DNA from: Euglena gracilis
Taxonomy: Eukaryota; Euglenida; Euglenophyceae; Euglenales
Direction: 5' to 3'
Assembly: GCA_039621445.1 (NCBI GenBank)
Contig: CP154955.1
Location: 1,814,558-1,878,557, forward strand
Length of the DNA: 64,000 bases
The notes under the pieces are model-generated. The model was not told where the DNA came from. It saw nothing but the letters and a program-made list of their open reading frames with translations, and made no database searches. Each line of letters starts with the position of its first letter. Position 1 is the first letter of the stretch. Shown here one piece after another: positions 56,531 through 64,000 of the stretch. A program made the translations under genes and the position numbers.

Positions 56531-57255
56531 CAGTGTGGCTAAAAATTACGGAAGACAAAAATTACGGCGAAAAAAAATTACGGGAAAAAATTTTTGGCAA
56601 AATTTTATTTTTGAAAAATTAATTTTGGCAAAATCTGGTCCCCGTGAAAGTTGACCTCCGGCACAGGTGAGCGACATTTTTGTCCTAATTGTATGTTCAA
56701 CGTATTTTTCTGTCCCCCAGTGGCTGCAATCACTGGAGGCATTGTGGCACGTACCCGTCCAGCAACGCTTGCAAAAAAAAAAAATGGGGGAACTTTCAAG
56801 ATCGGTCAGGCATGGGCAAAATATTCGCTGGCAAAAACAGAATGGAGGCCGTTCGCTGCAACTTGAAAAAAAAAATGGGGGAACTTTCAAGATCGGTCAG
56901 GCATGGGCAAAATATTCGCTGGCAAAAACAGAATGGAGGCCGTTCGCTGCAACTTCTGATAGAATTGTGCCACTGATCAGGTGTCAGTAATTTCTAATGC
57001 AGAGCGATTTTTGCTGTGATTTTCCCCAGATGCTTGATGCCGATCGCCCGTTTTTCAAGGAGCTGGGTGAGCATACCATTGAAGAAACTGACATTCAATT
57101 GGGATGAGTATTGTGTTCTTTTGGGCACAAACCGGAAGTGGGCTGGAAGAGGGTGTCGGAAACCGACGGAGTGAGAAAATTACGAGAAAAAAAATTATGG
57201 CAAAATTTGGGTATTTTGCCAAAATTTCTGTCTTCCGTAATTTTTAGCCGCACTG
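56531..57255. mobile_element. Non-autonomous Tc1/mariner-type element, 725 bp
   Basis: Terminal inverted repeats begin CAGTGYGGCTAAAAATTACG and extend about 33 bp with two mismatches. The element is flanked by a TA on each side (56529-56530 and 57256-57257), the target duplication of the Tc1/mariner superfamily. The right arm of the inverted repeat (about 63195) carries the empty site with a single TA. No complete transposase is present. A short frame (56651-56866) contains NGGTFKIGQAWAKYSL, which vaguely resembles transposase DNA-binding segments; this is a weak inference. Confidence 0.85.
56777..56955. repeat. Tandem duplication of about 90 bp inside the TA element
   Basis: Two nearly identical units, 56777-56865 and 56866-56955, each starting with an A run and GGGGGAACTTTCAAGATCGG and ending TTCGCTGCAACTT. 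Confidence 0.88.
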
Positions 57256-58624
57256 TAAATCCTCCGACTTATAAACCCCCCCCCCTTCGGCTGACCACCC
57301 AGTCCTGATCCTATGAACCCCGTGGTTTATAATTGGGGAAGGGTTAACAGACCCCCAGGGGGGTCCACAAGAACTGGTGCCAGGTAAAGGACAAAAGAAA
57401 TTGACAAAAAAGGATCTGAAAGAGCCTTCCCTGGAAAAAAAATGGAACGTTTACGTTTGTCCAGTCATGGACACACGACCACAGTTTCTTACCGACCCCC
57501 CCCCCCAAGGGCGGTAACTTACACTCTTCCAAAGAACCAGTCACTCACTTTTTGCGGAAAACCAGTCAGTCAGTCAGGGGGTCAGCCACTCTGGAATCCA
57601 AAGGAAATTTGACAAGACCGAGAAAAAAAGGCCAAAAATGGGTCACTTTAGTGCTTTCTTTCCCGAACCCCCCCTGGGGGAGGGGGTCCAGGCCAAAAAC
57701 CAGTCAGTCACTCCGAAAAAGCCAGGCACCCACCCCCTCCTGGGGGGGGGGGGGGGTCGGCCAGTGATTGCATGGTCACGACACACTGTGTCTTGGGTTG
57801 GGGGCAAGACATGCTTCGATATTAGGCAGGTGGGGATCAAATCCCAGCCCCTCCAGTCAAGGCGGGACACCCCCCACCTAAACAGTGGGCGGTCCAGGTG
57901 ACCGATTTTTAGCCCGGCGCGAAGCAAAATATTGCCTCTCTAAACGGCCAGAAGTGCCATTTTGGGCACTTTTTGAGCAAAAAAAATGTTCAAAGAGCAA
58001 AAAAAAAATCGGTGCAAAGTGCTGTAAGGTAAATTTTGACCTGTTGGGTGTCCTGTGTACCCCCCCAAGGTCGGTCCAGACCCCTGGCAGCTGGGGGGGG
58101 GGTGTGGGTCGAACCCTGGGGCAAGACCACAATGGGAAGGGCAGGTCCAGCCAGCCGAAAAAATGCTGGTTGGAAGAAGGTGCCGTGCTGCTGGGCTAGA
58201 CATTGAACAAATAACTGCCCAAATTCAGCTGAGGGTTTTCTGCAGCCAAAAGAACTGCACAGGGATACACAAAAATCTCAAGAGAAAAAAGTCTGCATCG
58301 TCTTTTTTGTTCATCCAACTGTCAAGATCCGGTGTTGACGTGCTGAACCCAGCTCAATTGAGCTTCTTCAGTCACTGAGAGGGAGATAAAAAATTGGACC
58401 CTGGGGGCACCGTCCAGCTAAAGAAAACACCAGGCCTGGAGAGGAATGTCGTCGATGGGGAGAAACAGGGGTGGTTTTCTTTAACCGGCACCATTGGCAG
58501 ACTTCTCAGAAGGGGGGGGGGGGGGGGGGGCAGCTCACTCCTGCAACGTAAAAGGGGGAAAAAACGAAAGCCGCCTGGGTGGAGCGCGACGCCGTTGCAG
58601 TTGACGCCGCGCTGCAGGCGGATG

Positions 58625-58862
58625 AAGGGATTTTGTTATTTGAGGGGGGGGTGCGGGGGGGCGGAGCCCCCCCCGCCTATGCCAAAGTGAGCCCAAAAAC
58701 GACTTAGCCCCCGAGTATGTTGCCAACACAGAAGGGATTTTGTTATTTGAGGGGGGGGGTGCGGGGGGGGCGGAGCCCCCCCCCGCCTATGCCAAAGTGA
58801 GCCACAAAAACGACTTAGCCCCCGAGTATGTTGCCAACACAGAAGGGATTTTGTTATTTGAG
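58625..58862. repeat. Tandem repeat, unit about 108-110 bp, 2.2 copies
   Basis: Units begin GAAGGGATTTTGTTATTTGAG and contain a G-run/C-run hairpin and CGACTTAGCCCCCGAGTATG. They lie exactly at the inner edge of the left inverted arm. Confidence 0.88.
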
Positions 58863-59105
58863 TCTCGGATTGGGGTGGAGGGGGGAGTTTTCTGCCTCTC
58901 GTGATGCAGAACGCAGATTGCAGATTGCATTTCTAAAGGATTTTAATGTAATCCCTGTTTCATCATTGGTTTTTTACCCCTCCGGACCCCCATCAAGGGC
59001 CCACCGACCCCCCACTGACCAAAGATTTCCATCTGGGGGTGTTTATTTAGGCGTAAGACACTTATTTGGACCCATCCGGACCATTTCCGGGTGATTTGGG
59101 CCCGC

Positions 59106-59345
59106 CACAGACCATTTTTATGACCGCCGACTAGCCACCGACTAGTTTCCATTGGATTTTGTTCATGGGGGGGGGCTTAAAAGTCGGCGGTTTTGACCCG
59201 TTAGTACATTAGAGTGGGTAGTCGGCCGACTAGTTGGCCGACTACCCACTACCCCCCCCCCCTGTCTCGCCGACTAGCTACCGACTAGGCCTAGTCGGTG
59301 AACCAATTGGGTAGTCGGCCGACTAGTCGGCCGACTACCCACTAC
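59106..59345. repeat. Cluster of TAGTCGGCCGACTA palindromes
   Basis: Repeated GTAGTCGGCCGACTAG units, with ACCGACTAG half units and ACCCACTACCCCC spacers, just upstream of copy D exon 6. Confidence 0.85.
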
Positions 59346-59485
59346 CCCCCCCCCCAGTCTACCGCCTTGCGCCGACCCCCCCCCCAGGATGGTTGAATTC
59401 GGTGTGGTCGTGGTCCAATGCAAGCGACACCTCGAAACGGCATCCGACCCCCCCCCCTCGTTGCCCTCCCCCCACCGCTCCACAG

Positions 59486-59570
59486 CTGCCGGAGGACGAG
59501 GAGCACATCGCGGCGTACGTGGCGGAGAAGGGCCCCGTGTCTATTGCTGTCGACGCGAGCCAGGGCTGGC
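59486..59570 (+). CDS. Copy D exon 6
   Basis: 85 nt after a CACAG acceptor. It encodes LPEDEEHIAAYVAEKGPVSI and AVDASQGW. It has the same length and phase as exon 6 in A, B and C. Confidence 0.87.
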
Positions 59571-60057
59571 GGCCGGGGCGGCGTGGGCCGTGGTCACGGG
59601 CTCATGGGCGTGGCGGTCGTGGGTGGTGGTGGGCTTGTGTGGGCTCATGGTGGTCGTGGGGCACGGAGTTCCGCCCCCGGATCAGGCTTCTTTTTTTACT
59701 CCGAAGACCCAGGGGGGGGGGTCCCGGGAATTTTCCAGTGTTAAAAAGAGTTTTGTCTCAGATTTTTCAACCCATCGTTGCCAAGATCTCCGCGGAATTT
59801 CTACGCGTCAAAGTGGATCAGTCCCGGTGTGGTTTCATGTCTGTCTGCCCTCCATCAGTGCCCGCAGTTGAGAGATGTCTGAACTTTTGGCAGAGTTTTT
59901 CCCGCCACCCCCCAACACCTCGCGCAGGACGGGTTTCTCGAGCACAGTTCTGTCCTGCGGATCGGTCTTGACTGCTGCCCGGCAGGCTGTTTGCCGGGCT
60001 GGGCCCCGGCGGGCTGCCGGCCCCCGGGCGATGCCCCCGCCCCGCCGCCCCGGGGGC
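59571..60057 (+). other. Copy D intron 6, nonconventional
   Basis: 487 nt. CCGGGGCGGCG at +3 to +13 is the exact reverse complement of CGCCGCCCCGG at -15 to -5, an 11-bp perfect pairing of the ends. There is no GT-AG at the frame-preserving junction (GW joined to QLY). Confidence 0.8.
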
Positions 60058-60118
60058 AGCTGTACAGTGGCGGCATCAAGAAGTCCTGCGGCACTGCGCA
60101 GCTGGACCACGGGGTACT
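60058..60118 (+). CDS. Copy D exon 7: catalytic-His exon
   Basis: 61 nt encoding LYSGGIKKSCGTAQLDHGVL, containing the catalytic His. Confidence 0.88.
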
Positions 60119-63631
<3,513 letters not shown>

Positions 63632-63651
63632 ACGCGGTCAGCGCCGTGTGA
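63632..63651 (+). CDS. Copy D last exon
   Basis: 20 nt completing HAVSAV and TGA (63649-63651). Too short to find alone; identified because it restores the C terminus seen in A and B once the paired-end intron is removed. Confidence 0.78.
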
Positions 63652-64000
63652 CCGGCCCGGCCCTGACCGCCCCCGGCGACCCGCCTCCCTGCGCTTCGCG
63701 GAGGGGCGGGCGTCACGCTGTCGACCTTTTCTGATGACGCTCTCTGTTTTTGTGGCTGCGACAAGGGTGCCCCACAGCCCCTTGCTTTTCATGGGCCAGC
63801 CCCGAGGAGGGTGTCCTGGCAGTACACATCTCTCTGACGACCCTCCAAAGGTTGTCAGCCGTCCAGGACGGGGGGTCGGCCTTGGTGATGATACTGGACA
63901 CCGATCACAGACGGAGGTGGGGGAAGCGTTGTCCTTGGAGGAAACACGGCGTAGAGAGGCATTGATCCACCTGCGCACGATCCACCATAGAACTTGCATT

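Larger units (their letters stand above)
55702..58624. repeat. Left arm of a large inverted repeat
   Basis: Near-complete reverse complement of 61808-64000. It contains, on the minus strand, the end of the VNCNGVAL exon (58581-58624), the whole last intron (56083-58580) and the HAVSAV-stop exon (56063-56082) of copy D. It is 725 bp longer than the right arm because of the transposable element at 56531-57255. Many single-base and homopolymer differences separate the arms. Confidence 0.92.
56063..58624 (-). pseudogene. Inverted 3'-end fragment of copy D
   Basis: On the minus strand, exon bases 58624-58581 ([13 protein letters not shown]), a 2498-nt intron with the same paired ends as D intron 9, and the terminal HAVSAV plus TGA at 56063-56082. 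There is nothing upstream of RLQRG; the fragment ends abruptly at a tandem repeat (58625). Confidence 0.85.

Overview
This is eukaryotic nuclear DNA, most likely from a euglenid (Euglena-like). The evidence is in the introns. The only clearly recognisable genes are papain-family (C1A, cathepsin-L-like) cysteine proteases split into short exons. Their first five introns look conventional (GT...AG). Their 3' introns have no GT-AG; instead the two intron ends are complementary, with a CAG-like triplet at +4 to +6 pairing with a CTG-like triplet at -8 to -6. As I recall the literature, that is the signature of the nonconventional introns known from euglenid nuclear genes. The rest is intron and intergenic DNA full of G and C homopolymers, microsatellites and dispersed repeats.

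Layout. 1-21.4 kb: repeats plus scattered single candidate exons (a 126-nt coiled-coil exon on +, several short transmembrane exons on -, and a group of - strand exons at 11.25-14.5 kb) that I cannot assign to a family. 21.48-28.63 kb (copy A) and 32.1-39.3 kb (copy B): two tandem minus-strand protease genes with identical nine-exon architecture, part of a segmental duplication with a period of about 10.6-11.5 kb. 43.4-52.1 kb (copy C): a third, more diverged minus-strand gene with its last exon damaged. 55.7-64.0 kb: a large inverted repeat whose spacer and right arm carry a 5'-truncated plus-strand copy (D). Each arm is essentially the last nonconventional intron of D with the adjoining exon ends.

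The predicted product is a secreted or vacuolar preproenzyme of about 345 residues: signal peptide, I29 inhibitor propeptide with an ERFNIN-type helix, then the mature peptidase with catalytic Cys (CGSCWAFS), His (LDHGVL) and Asn (KNSWG). Copies A and B carry 1-2 nt indels in several exons. They are either decaying pseudogenes or the sequence has uncorrected homopolymer errors; C has the cleanest reading frames.

Between copies one can see insertions with empty sites: a 725-bp TA-flanked Tc1/mariner-type non-autonomous element in the left arm intron of D, a 680-bp terminal-inverted-repeat element in intron 4 of A, and an insert with an intact 200-codon ORF in intron 1 of A. I see no rRNA, tRNA, CRISPR or bacterial-type operon.
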